60,000 nucleotides of DNA from Diphasiastrum complanatum. Lineage: Eukaryota > Streptophyta > Lycopodiopsida > Lycopodiales > Lycopodiaceae. The notes under the pieces were generated by a model that ran no database searches, had not been told where the DNA came from, and was given only the letters and a program-made list of their open reading frames with translations. A program made the translations under genes and the position numbers. Positions 31,371 through 41,724 of the stretch are shown here, piece after piece. The stretch spans positions 57,611,982 to 57,671,981 of the forward strand of contig CM055099.1 of the NCBI GenBank assembly GCA_029204225.1, in the 5' to 3' direction. Every line of letters starts with the position of its first letter. The first letter of the stretch is position 1.

Positions 31371-33790
31371 ATAGTAAATACTAAATGCTTACAAGTTACT
31401 ACTATTAAGTTTTAACTAGTAGCTAGCTTAAGCCTTAGACTTCATACATATACATAACACATAGATGAATACATATTACAATTTACTAATTACATAGTAC
31501 ATACATGAATAAATTCAAGTCATCCATGAGTGCATCCCGATCCTTGGGATCAAGATAGATAGAGGAGACATAGGAATGCCATCCTTGCATGAGCTCTCGA
31601 TCATGGAATTGATCTTCCGTCCTCCATAGTGGATGAAGCAAGCAAGCCACGACGTGCAGAGGTTGATGGAACCACTGCCATCTGCCTAGAAATAGGCCCC
31701 TTACTTCTTCCAACCTGCAAACGTGAAGCAATCAGGAGTGAAGTTTGGGCATTCAAGTCTCAAGAACTATTAAGTTTTAACTAAATTCTAATCATGAATG
31801 TCAACGAAGATTCAAGAATCAACTTTGAAACTTTCAGCGTAGTAATATACCTGTCAGGAGCCATGGTGGTGCAACTTTGAAGCTGCTCTCCCAGCTTATC
31901 CATAAACTCATAAAGAAGGCCTAAAGTGGAACCCTCTCTATTAGTAAGGTGAAGCACACTATAGATAGGCTGCATGGATATGACAATGGAGCGTGCATCA
32001 TCCCAAAATGAAGTCCCCATCACGATCGTCTCAAATCTCTTGGCCCTGGCCTCTCGTGATCGGCCCCACTCTGCCCAATGGGGTGAAACCACTGTCATCC
32101 TCAGGCTTCCATGCACTTTTATGAGCCGCTCCAAAACAATGAACATATAGGCAAACCTAGGATGAAAATCATGAAATAAGATTGGTAATTGGTCATAGCA
32201 TATAGGCAACAAGCAGGCTATACTATATAGCAAAATTCAAATTCTATGGGCACTGAAACTTGAAGCTAAAACAAAATTGCAATTATCAAATCAAAAAATT
32301 GGAAATAGGTTGTCAGGTTGGAAGTTGGAACTTGGTTACCCAGTGGGGACAGGCCTCAAGAGATCCAAGGTGGAATAGGACCTGAAGATGCTCAAGACCC
32401 TCTGTCTCTTGGTGACAAATCTCACCAAGAATTGTGCCATGTCTACAACCTCTTTGACTCAGGGTAATCTTTCAATGTCTTCAACTAGGAGGTCAAGACA
32501 ATGTGCAGCACATGGACTCTAGAAAATCCAAGGGTACTTCTCATTCACCATCTTCCCCATGGCACCACAATTGGACACGCTGTCCGTGACAACTTGCATT
32601 GGAATTCCGACAAAGCTCAAATCATAACTCATGAACATTCACCATTGAGCATTCCGGCAGCAAATGCAAATGCAAATGCAAATTGCAATTGTAAATGGCA
32701 AGTGCAAATTGCAACGTTCAAAACATAATCACGATTCACAAAATGCAAGTTGTAACTTGTAACTTACTAAGTTTTAACTTCAAAGCTGAGAGCTCAATGT
32801 CGAAAGTTGAAACTTGAAAGTGGCAAGTGCATACCCGGACAACATTCTCTTTTCCGACCTCCTCAATGGCCTGTGAGATGTACTCAAACAATCTCCTGCC
32901 ATCCAATGCCATGCCTGGCTCCGACGTATCAATGGATCTCAAGAACATGGTGCCCATGCAAGAAGACACCAAAATATTCACAAGATGGCGCCTCCTTGCA
33001 TCGGTCCAACCATCTGATATTATAGTGCATCCAAACCTAAAACATTCGACAACACTTTCAACTAACTAAATTGCAAATTTGGAGATTGAAAGTTCAAAGT
33101 TAAAGTACCAATTTCTAAAGTAGTAAGTGGCAAGTGCAAAGGTTTTGAAGATGTAAGTACTAAGTTTACAGGTATACCTCGCCCATGACTTCCTAATGGG
33201 CTGTAGGTCAGCATCCACGGACTGCCGCTCAACATGTAGCCCTCTCGTCCTCAACTGCTCCATGGTCGGGCCCTTCCACTCAACACCGATACGAGATACT
33301 GCTTGCATCATATCCCTCCATGCAGGGGTCTGTGCCACATGAAAAGGGAGGTCACACAAGTAAAAGCACCTCCTAACAGCAATAGCAGCTGCATCCCTAT
33401 GCGGCTGCTGGAAGGCTGCCACAAAAACATCCCTGCCTCTCACATGTCCTCGACCTCGTCCCCTAACAGTGCTACTAATAGCACTATTGCCTGCCCCACC
33501 AACTGGCACTGCAGGAGTCTCTCCAGAAGAAGGTGGAATGGATGCTGTAGCGGAGCTAGTGCCGGCTACAGGTGCCGGCTGTGATGGGGAATCTCGGCGC
33601 TCTGCCACACCTGTAACAACATTGGTGTTACTAGTTAGGCTTTAGGTAATAAATTATAGTTAGTGAGAGAGCTCAGAGAACAGTCACTAATTAATAATCA
33701 AAGTTTAAAGCTATAGACTAAACCTATAAGTTTTAGCTTTAGATCAAATTTCAATCAATGTCATTGATCAAACAAGATTCAAGAATCACC
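29934..33790. repeat. Large imperfect inverted repeat made by two convergent hAT copies
   Basis: Left arm 29934 to about 31316, right arm about 32368 to 33790, separated by about 1.05 kb that belongs to the right copy's C-terminal exons. Introns match as well as exons: GGTGATTCTTGAATCTTG at 29934 equals the complement of 33790-33773, and AGGTCCTATTCCACCTTGGA closes the arms. By eye the arms look about 90% identical with several indels. A transcript through both arms could fold into a hairpin of over 1 kb. Confidence 0.85.
31486..33790 (-). pseudogene. hAT-like transposase gene, right copy (exons 2-6, exon 1 missing)
   Basis: Minus strand. Exon 2 33610-33178: AERRDSPSQPAPVAGTSSAT, RRCFYLCDLPFHVAQTPAWR, MQAVSRIGVEWKGPTMEQLR, intact where the left copy is shifted. 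Exon 3 33036-32835: SDGWTDARRRHLVNILVSSC. Exon 4 32592-32340: the acceptor reads TGCAAG|TTG instead of TGCAG|GTTG, so splicing would shift by one base. Exon 5 32156-31851: RFAYMFIVLERLIKVHGSLR, MTVVSPHWAEW, GTSFWDDARSIVISMQPIYS, REGSTLGLLYEFMDKLGEQL. Exon 6 from 31714: RWQWFHQPLHVVACLLHPLW. No hAT C-terminal dimerisation domain after 31486. Similarity with the left copy ends at the exon 1/intron 1 border (33790), where an LTR primer-binding site begins. Confidence 0.85.
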
Positions 33791-33803
33791 CGCTCTGATA
33801 CCA
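33791..33803 (-). other. Primer-binding site next to the short LTR
   Basis: Minus strand TGGTATCAGAGCG directly after the LTR terminal CA. The first 12 bases are an exact complement of the plant initiator tRNA-Met 3' end. The next bases (GGTGATTC) already belong to hAT intron 1. Confidence 0.8.
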
Positions 33804-33946
33804 TGTTAGAAATCCATAAATATAATATGGATGGACAGACTAGGATTCGAACCCAGGAACTCCCTCATACCGGATGGGATGCTCTACCACTGAGCTATCC
33901 GCCCTGTTTGATAGTTCTCTCTAGAGTGTGGATTGATATTCCAACA
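33804..33946 (-). repeat. Short LTR (143 bp) of a TRIM-like element, carrying a tRNA-like sequence
   Basis: On the minus strand it starts TGTTGGAATATCAATCC and ends GGATTTCTAACA, with TG...CA and short inverted ends (TGTT/AACA), and is followed without a gap by an exact PBS. Size and structure fit terminal-repeat retrotransposons in miniature (TRIM/SMART). Half of it is a tRNA-like sequence (33832-33904). No second copy lies in the window, so the left boundary rests on the terminal motif alone. What replaces the normal TRIM interior is the right hAT copy. Confidence 0.6.
33832..33904 (-). tRNA. tRNA-like sequence (tRNA-derived, probably not a functional tRNA)
   Basis: 73 nt. Acceptor GGGCGGA pairs with TCTGTCC (7 pairs, two G-T), with A as discriminator. 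D arm GCTC-AGTGGTA-GAGC. T arm CTGGG-TTCGAAT-CCTAG with the perfect B box GGTTCGAATCC. The A box region TAGCTCAGTGGTAGAGC is also canonical. The anticodon arm is abnormal: TCCC/GGGA closes an 11-nt loop with an extra two bases, so no anticodon can be assigned. Both internal promoter boxes for RNA polymerase III look usable. No T-run terminator follows closely. It lies inside the 143-bp LTR. Confidence 0.55.
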
Positions 33947-34997
33947 ATATCATCATGGGTCATTGCAGCTTGCAAATGAGGGTAGATGGCATGATAATAG
34001 ATATACTGGTTGCTACAATACGTTGCCTGATTTAGGAACAATTCATGTTGATATCAGGATGTTTTGGTTTCAGGCTGGCAATCATGCCCTAAAAAGCTGC
34101 TACTGTGAATGAGTGTACTAGTAAACTGATTGCCCAGAAATTAATGTAGGGAATGACTAGATCAACTGAAAAGATACGCGCGTACAAGGGAATGTCATTT
34201 TCCTGAAAATCCCCACACGTGAGTTTTGATTAGAGCTTGTTTTCTCTGATGATGGGCTGGCCACCTTATCCCATATAAACAAAATTTAGCTTTGAGTGCT
34301 TAGCACAATTTACTTTTTATCTTGACCTTGGATATATTGTAATTTTTAGGAAGATCATAAAGGCTACCTTTATCTTTAAGATGCTCTTTATATTTTGGAG
34401 ATTATCTTTCCTGCTTTTCCCTTATAGCTGTCAAGAATTTAAGACTTTCCAAAAATATGTTCAAAACAATCAGACATGTTTATCCTGCCATTTGCTCAGA
34501 GGCATCTCAATTTTAGCAACGTGGGCACTCACAAAAATTCCTTTCATGCCGAAGTAATCAAAAGCTTTTCAGTCTCTTGTGAATGTTTGTTAGCCGGTGG
34601 AGTGTGATTCATTCATGTTCCACACTCTAAACTGTAGAAGTCTGAGTTTCCTAGACCCAAGCTCTGTTGGTCACACTGTCAAACTTGCTGGAGTTCTTAG
34701 GGCCTGGTGGAAAATTCCACGAGTTGGATTCTGATCAGTAAGGAGGAATTATTCAGTTTTGAACATAAATTATATCTAGGGTGGACTTAATTTTATCACG
34801 GGGCTAATTGTTCAAGGGTTGTGACAGGAGCTAGCTTTCACATCTAGTTCTTAGAGAGTTCTTTAAGTTGGTAGTTCTTTTAGCATCATTGCCATACTCA
34901 TTTGATTGGCTCAGTTACATTTTCTATTTTGTACATTTGCAGTTTTTTCCATTCTTTCAGTGCTTATAGTGTCCTTGACTGCAGTAAGATCCAAGTC
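33947..34997 (+). promoter_or_regulatory. Upstream region of the ESP1-like gene
   Basis: No RNA-recognition motif or other coding block in any frame. TTTCAGTGC and CTTGACTGCAG just before the start (the latter ending at 34984) look like splice acceptors, so a 5' untranslated exon probably lies upstream. A pyrimidine-rich tract occupies 34912-34960. I cannot place the transcription start. Confidence 0.35.
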
Positions 34998-37639
34998 ATG
35001 GCTGGGACGTTTGGATCCTCACGGCAACTTCTAATGCCCATTATCCATAGTCAAGATCCCAACACAGCCTTTCAGGGTTCTGGGCAGATGAATGGCCATC
35101 CAGCGATGGGCAATGTTAGCAGCATTGATCCTCTTACGAATCATCTTGCAAACATGTCGAAACACCAGCTGTACGAAATAATGTCTCAGATGAAGGTGCC
35201 CATCAGCTTTTGAATTTTTGGTTCTGCTATGCACATGGTTCCGGAGATCCTTGAAGTAATTGCCATTGAAATGTTCCGTTGCCTTTATCTGATTGATTGT
35301 ATCTGGATTGCATCAGTATATATACAATTAATAATTTGACGAAGTTCCATGTGATGCAGGGACTTATTCAACAAAATCAGCATGAAGCTCGCTTAATTTT
35401 GGTTGCAAATCCACAGCTTACAAAGGCTTTGTTTCAGGTTAATGACATTTCTTTTGATTTCAGTAGAATCTCAGATCAGCTTATGTATTTATATAAAGCT
35501 TTTATATAAAGCAAGTATATGTTATATTAGTGCTGCCCTGTTTTTAGGGAAACTGATTACACCGGCTCATTGTAGAGAAAGCTAAACTAGAGCTTACTTG
35601 GGTTCTCTTCTTTTCTGTAACAGGCACAGATTATGTTAGGGATGGTGCGCCCTCCAGAAGCGGTGCGTTTTGATTCGTCAGTAAGAATGTTGTATGCAGG
35701 ATGGGATAAAGATAAAATTTGTGTGCTTTAACATCTGTAATAATGTTGTATGCAGGATGGGATAAAGATAAAATTCGTGTGCTTTACATCCATCTTATGT
35801 GATTGTGTGAGAATATGTCTCTCTGATGAGGGTAGATGCAAAATGTTTTTGGCTGATCTATTTGCACTGATTTCATGATAAAGAACAGTCGCAGATTCAA
35901 GCGCTCCAGCAGTCTCAGTCACAGTTGCCTCAGCCACTACAGGGACCTCTACGACAGAGTAGTGCTTCAATGCAGCAAGCTGCAATGGCTGTAACGACCT
36001 TGTCAGGCAATGTAGTTCCGCAACCACCTACAGGTGTATATCCTCAACCACAGACAAGCATGTACCCTCAACAAGCTGCCAGTTTTGCATCTGTGCCAGT
36101 GCAGACATCTTCACAACAGCAGCCTAGACCTCCAGCGCCAGCGCCAGTACCAGCATCAGCACCAAACCTGCAACCAGTGCCATCTTTATCCACAGGACCT
36201 ACACCACCCCCACTACCTCCCTTTCCTCCTCCAGTACAGGGGCACCCCCAGGCTGCTCCAAGTATGAACTTCCAGTCATCTCCATCTGTGCAGCAAACAC
36301 TGCATCGACCACCTATTCAGGTATTAAGAAGCTTTTTTTAACAGAAAGCTATTCCAATTGACTTTTTCTGAAACTTGTCATTGATTCTTTGTTTTTGCTT
36401 TGGTTTACATTTGGTCTGGATAGTAAAATCTTACCAATTATTACAGCAACAAGGTGGCACTCCTTTCAACATGGGTATGGTTTACCAGCAACATGGACAG
36501 CCGCCACTGCCACCACAACCCCCACCTCAGCAGACATATCAGGTCTTTGACTTGCTTATTGGTGTTGGCATAGTTCATACTGTCATTAAGTTTGACTTTG
36601 CTTATGAGGAACAGATTATTTCAGATGTGAAAGTAAAGGCTGTAGTAGTATTGATAATATTGTACTGAATATTCTTTTCTTCTGATATTGCAATGAACTG
36701 GTTTGTAGAGGTAGCCATTTTCTGAATATTCTTGGCTAGTGTTTCTTTTTGCTTGCATGCAACAATTTCTTATGACATTCATGATCTTACTCATGTCAAT
36801 TTTGCTAGCTGGAATACCATATGGATTCCCTCCATAGTGTACTGGCATCATAAAGTTTTAGTACATATCTCACTTAAATTTGCATCATAATAATTTTCTC
36901 ATTTACCTTTTACAGACTGGAGCTTCTATAAAAGCACCTGATGCTTTCCGTACAGATTCTGACAGGGGTGGAGCACCAGGGATTGCTCAGTCAAGTAGTC
37001 ACCGTATCTTGAGTGGGAGCAATTCAATGGGGTTAGGGCCTGGAGGCCCTGTTCATGTTGGAAGGGGCCCTAGTTACCCTGGAGGACCAGGCGCTTTTGG
37101 ATCCAATCAAGTAGGTCCATTCCCCCCCTCGACAGGATCGGTAGGTGGTATCATGGTGCCGCCTAATGTTGGCCCAACAGGACTGGGTGGATCAATGGGT
37201 TCTGTTCCGCCATTAGGAACTGGTACTACAAATCCTCCAATGTCTGGTGGTCCAGCTGTTGGAGGACCAACCTTTGCATCTGTAAGCGGAACGGGTGGGG
37301 GTATTGGTGCATCTGCAGGTGGTGTTAGCAGCGGGCCAGGCTTTGTTCATCCCCAAATGTATGGTCAAGTCCAAATGCAAGCACCACCACAGCCTCAGCA
37401 TGCAAGTTCTTGATACCTTTGACCTCTAGTTTCTTAACTTGAAATTATATTTTTATTTTCTGAGCAAAATCAAAGATTCTGCCCTATACTAACTTTGTGG
37501 ATACATGCAGATTCCTTTGGAGTTGGAGCAGCAAAAGGCTTTGTTACAGCAAGTCATGAATCTTACTCCCGAGCAAATCAATTCATTGCCACCTGAACAA
37601 AGGCAACAAGTAATTCAGCTTCAACAGGCACTGAGATAA
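34998..37639 (+). CDS. ESP1: CstF64-like 3'-end processing factor without RRM (ESP1 type), seven coding exons
   Basis: Exons 34998-35195, 35360-35437, 35624-35662, 35889-36320, 36447-36542, 36916-37401, 37511-37639; 485 residues, every intron in phase 0. Residues 46-105 form the hinge: [52 protein letters not shown], which in CstF64 binds CstF77/symplekin. Residues 106-440 are Gln/Pro-rich then Gly-rich, low complexity. The last 42 residues, [20 protein letters not shown] and [20 protein letters not shown], are the CstF64 C-terminal helical domain. No N-terminal RRM exists between the ATG and the hinge or upstream, which matches Arabidopsis ESP1 rather than CSTF64 itself. Intron 6 uses a GC donor (CAT|GCAAGT). 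MAGTFGSS is chosen as the start because an acceptor-like site precedes it by 13 bases. Nuclear mRNA 3'-end formation is inferred from the family. Confidence 0.88.
35687..35788 (+). repeat. Tandem duplication in intron 3 of the ESP1-like gene
   Basis: Two copies of about 46 bp: AATGTTGTATGCAGGATGGG followed by ATAAAGATAAAATT and GTGTGCTTTA, at 35687-35733 and 35742-35787. Each includes TATGCAG|GATGG, a potential splice acceptor, upstream of the real one at 35888. Confidence 0.85.
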
Positions 37640-38118
37640 ACCTGTGAATTGATCAAGGTCCTGTAACCAGAAAATCTTACACCTTTTACTACGAGCTATA
37701 TTATGATTATCATGGTGTGGTTGTCTTAGCAAGTTCTTGAGATATGGCCCTTTGAGCTCTAAACAATTTTTTCAATTATCCCAAAATCCTGGATGGTCAT
37801 AAAATCCAGGATGAAACGTCATCTGTATTTTGAGGTGTGGAGTTTTGTTAAGCAGTTGAGATTTTTTCAAGCACTTTTTATTTTAGTCATCTTGCTCAAA
37901 AAACTCATTATTCTCCCTCAATTAGGTGATATTTCAATTGCGAGAACCTTTGTTGTACAAGTGTACATTCAAGAAACATTCAGATTGCTGAAAAATGAAA
38001 AGAACAGAAAATTCCAATTCGGAAGTACAAACATAAGCAATTTTTTTGCTTAAACTTGATAGAGGCATTTTAGCTAGCAAATCATCACAATAGCTTACTG
38101 GTATCGTGAAAAAGTAAC

Positions 38119-38176
<58 letters not shown>

Positions 38177-39411
38177 CGAAACTCTAATTTTTGCAAAAAT
38201 CTTAGCTTTCCACAGTTTTATTTTAAAGGCACATTTACACATTTTTTGAAGGACATCAAAATAGCCATAATGTATATAAGCTTTTGATTAAACAAAACTT
38301 TTATCATGGGATAAACTGGAGTGCACATGTTTGTCAATGGAATTTCATTGACCAGGATTAATCAAACCCTATGATACTTGTGGACCAGTGGAATATTTTA
38401 AATAGTATATTGTATATCACTATTGACATTCATTTGCTGTCTTATTAAGGCATGCACACGAAATGGGTCACCTTATATCATTGTTTTGGTGTCCATAGCA
38501 GTTATTACCAAAATTTTCTACTTAGACAAGGCTTCCCTTCATCTTCACATTCAACAAGGTTTTACATTGATTGAAAAGGTTACCTTGTCATTGTGGTGGT
38601 CATGGAGCAACTTGACATCCCAAGAATGGCATGCAACAGTATTTTTCATCTACTTGGAGAAATGAGTTTTTATTTTCAAATTACTATAGATGAGTTTTGA
38701 TGAAATTGGATAATTGTCACATGAAAAGCCAAAAAAAACTCAATGGTTTTGGTTTGTAAGGCCACACCTTGGTTTAAAGTTGCGGCTATGTGCATTGCCA
38801 TCACATCATTTATCATAAACTTTTTAAGCAACGGTATGTGGACTTGTTTTCAAAGGATTCCACTTGCAATAAATTTCTTCTATTCTATGTCACTTTAACA
38901 AAATCTTTTGGGTTATTTATGGCATTTCCCCCAAGAGTTGCCTTCTTTGGTAACGAAATGGTTTCAAAAGCTCATTACAAAGTGGCTTATTGTATCTATT
39001 GATTTCATGGATAGTTTGAAGTGGTGTGTATATTGCAATAATAAGTTCATGAAGAAAATTTGATGCAATTAAATGCATGTTATAAGGAATTGCTATTCAA
39101 GACAATTGTCAGTTGTGTTATCATGTTATATATACCAATTTTACCCAAACAGAAGGTACTATGAAAGGGCCCATATTGCCAAGAAAGCAACTTTTTAGCA
39201 TGAGTCATGCTAGACATAAATTTTAGGCAGAGAAGGTTAGTGAGCTTGTCAATTATTGAGTATGAGATAGCTTTCAACATGATTGCCATGTAATGCGGAT
39301 GACTCCATGGTATCAAACGAGTGTGTTTTATGTTATAAATTAGAGGTATGGTCTCGTGTGGCACATTAAAGAGAAGACACGTGGCTTCACAAATGTGTGC
39401 ATAGAATTTTA
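37640..39411. other. 3' flank of the ESP1-like gene; no other gene seen
   Basis: AT-rich. Includes the CT microsatellite at 38123-38173. The frames at 37793, 38423 and 38790 have no domain, biased composition or relatives in the window and are not called. Confidence 0.45.
38123..38173 (+). repeat. (CT)n microsatellite
   Basis: About 25 TC units without interruption. Confidence 0.95.
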
Positions 39412-40099
39412 TGTGAAAAATAGCCTATTTTGGCAAATCTAGCAATGTAGAACTTTGTAAATATTGTGTATAATTGGATTCCACACATGAAAGGCCAAGA
39501 TGCCACATGGCAACACACTCCTAGTGTAGGTTAGGTCAAGTCAAGAGAGTTGGTCATGTCTATTTGGTGGTCATCCCTACTTCATAGGACCTACACCTAA
39601 GTATAAGGTGAAAATTCGACCAACTAGCTACCTACCAAGCATAACTCTAGGATCTAGGCTAGGGTTTCATTTTAGGACAATAAGAGTGAGTTAACTTCCC
39701 TATTCCATGCTGGAAATCCACCTAACTTCAAGAAGGAAGTCGAATTTGCTATGTATTCCAAGCTCCCATAGTGAGAAGATAGAATTTTTTTGGAGCTCAT
39801 TCGCAATCTCAAGCTAGTTCACTATGTACATTGAGTTTTTGTGATCCAAATGAAACCAAATCAATTCCTACTTGTTTCTCAGCTTGAAGGCCATACTATA
39901 GCCTGTAGTACACACGTGTGGGCTCGGATTTCAATGTTTATCAATGCTTTTGATTGTTAATGCTTGTTGTTTGTCAAATTGCCAATCTAGATCAATTTTT
40001 TTGTGTCTAGTGTTTTGATAGATTGTTAAGCAAGCATCCAATCACTCTTGTGGATCTTTTGTAGATCCATTTATGGTCCTAAAGTACAGTACTTTCACA
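39412..40099 (+). repeat. First LTR of the copia F array
   Basis: 688 bp, TGTGAAAAATAG...TACTTTCACA, inverted ends TGTGAAA/TTTCACA. It aligns over its length with 41021-41711 (TTGGCAAATCTAGC, AGTGAGAAGATAGAA, TCCATTTATGGTCC). The exact PBS TGGTATCAGAGCC starts at 40100. Confidence 0.85.
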
Positions 40100-41020
40100 T
40101 GGTATCAGAGCCAAGTACAAGAGCATAAGCCATTGATCTAATGCAAATCCATTTTTAGCAAGTTTTGGTGCTAAAAACTAGTATTGAGAGGGCAAGCTAG
40201 AATCTTGATTTTGGTGAGGAGATTTGATCCCAAACTTGGTAGGGGTCCAAATCCATGCTATCCACATGTGTGGGCACCTCTGAACGTTCATTTAATGCAT
40301 GGTATTCATTTGATCCAAAGAAATTCAATTTGTAAGCTTTTGATGTAATTTTTGGTAGAACTCTTAGGATAAGCTACCAAGATTGAGTGCCATTGATTAG
40401 ATTTGACATAGGGTCATGAAATCTAATTAATCTAGGCTAAAATTAGGTCCTCTAAACTTGTTTTACATGTCTTGAAAGTACATCAAAAAGTGTGAGGGGG
40501 ATTTAGTCATGTTATTGTCCAAAATAGCCAAAAATAGCCAAAATTGGCAAGATTTGATTGTAAGTAGATTTCACATCATCTTATCTTCATTCCAACTTTG
40601 TGAGGGAGTGCTAGAACTGAGATTGTAAGTCCATTTGTTGGATTAGAAATCTAATTTGAGTGAAACACTACAAAAGAGAGACCTTAGTGAGTTTCTAGAG
40701 ACAATCAAATCCATTTCTTGGCAAGATTTGTTTGAAAGTAGTTTTTGTTGAATTTCACACATGCGGGGAGTCCAAGACTAGATTGAGATTCAAAATCTAT
40801 CTTTGATTCTATGGCAAAAACACACTACTACATGCATTCACTTACTTCCAACTCTCACTCACACATAGGAAGTGTTAAAAAATTATTCTAAGTAAAAACA
40901 AGCTCCTCTCCTCGGGTAGAGAGAGAAAATTATCAATACCTCTCGGGTAGAGAGATAAAGTTAGAAAATCATTCACACTCAAAATGCACTCAATCTAATT
41001 AATTAGATCAAAGTGAGGAG
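40100..41020 (+). repeat. Coding-free interior between the first and second copia F LTRs
   Basis: Begins with PBS TGGTATCAGAGCCAAGTACA and aligns with the leader of copia F (41712-42336) almost up to the gag start (GGCAAGCTAG, TTTGATCCCAAACTT, GTGAAACACT). It then passes directly into 3' untranslated sequence and the purine tract ATCAAAGTGAGGAG at 41007-41020, directly before the next LTR. gag and pol are absent. Two CTCGGGTAGAGAGA units lie at 40914 and 40943. Confidence 0.8.
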
Positions 41021-41711
41021 TGTGAAAAATTGCCTACATTGGCAAATCTAGCCATGTAGAATATTGTACATTTTGTCAATATTGTTTGTTGGTTACTTGA
41101 ATGGCCAAAGTGCCACTTGTACATACACACTTAAAGTAGGTTACCACGAGTCAAGAGGAGTGGTTGTGTCCATTTGGTAGTGATTCCTACTTTGTAGGAT
41201 CTAGACCATGATTTATGATGAGATGTGTACCTACCATGCACCTACCAAGCATGACTCTTGGATCCATGCTAGGGTTTTCACATTAGGGCAAGAAAGTGGA
41301 GTCTACTTCCTTATTACATGCTGGATTTTCACCTAACTTAGCAAAGGAAGTGTGTTTTACTATGTATTCCCATTCTCCATAGTGAGAAGATAGAAACTTT
41401 TTGGAGCCTCAAGGAGAAACTCGTGTTTCCTCTCATTGTATGGTGATTACTCTTGATTTTCAATGAAACCCAGCTTTGGCACTTTGTAAACACTGTCTAC
41501 AGGCCGTACTACAGCCTTATTTCCACACATGTGGAGTTGGATTACACTATTGATCAATGCTTTGATTGTCTCTACTTGTTTTCTATCAAGTTGCTAAACT
41601 AGATCTTGTTTTCTGATGACTAGTTTCTGATAGATTGTTTAACAAGCATACAATCAACCTTGTAGATCATTCAAAGATCCATTTATGGTCCTTAGTACTG
41701 TACTTTTCACA
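41021..41711 (+). repeat. Second (shared) LTR of the copia F array
   Basis: 691 bp, TGTGAAAAATTGCC...CTTTTCACA, preceded by a purine tract and followed at 41712 by an exact PBS, so it serves as 3' LTR of the left unit and 5' LTR of copia F. The divergence from the first LTR is considerable by eye, so the left unit is not a fresh duplication. Confidence 0.85.
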
Positions 41712-41724
41712 TGGTATCAGAGCC
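41712..41724 (+). other. Primer-binding site of copia F
   Basis: TGGTATCAGAGCC directly after the LTR, an exact complement of the initiator tRNA-Met 3' end. The leader runs about 600 bp to the gag ATG at 42337. Confidence 0.85.

Noticed and set aside
33832-33904. A functional nuclear tRNA gene
   Set aside because: The anticodon arm cannot form the standard 5-bp stem and 7-nt loop, and no T-run terminator follows. It is embedded in an LTR-like repeat, so it is called tRNA-like only.
37793-39364. Several frames of 60-100 codons downstream of the ESP1-like gene
   Set aside because: No domain, no splice context and AT-driven composition; chance frames.
40900-40970. Spaced direct repeats (CTCGGGTAGAGAGA twice) as a possible CRISPR-like array
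   Set aside because: Only two copies in plant retrotransposon sequence; no array and no associated genes.
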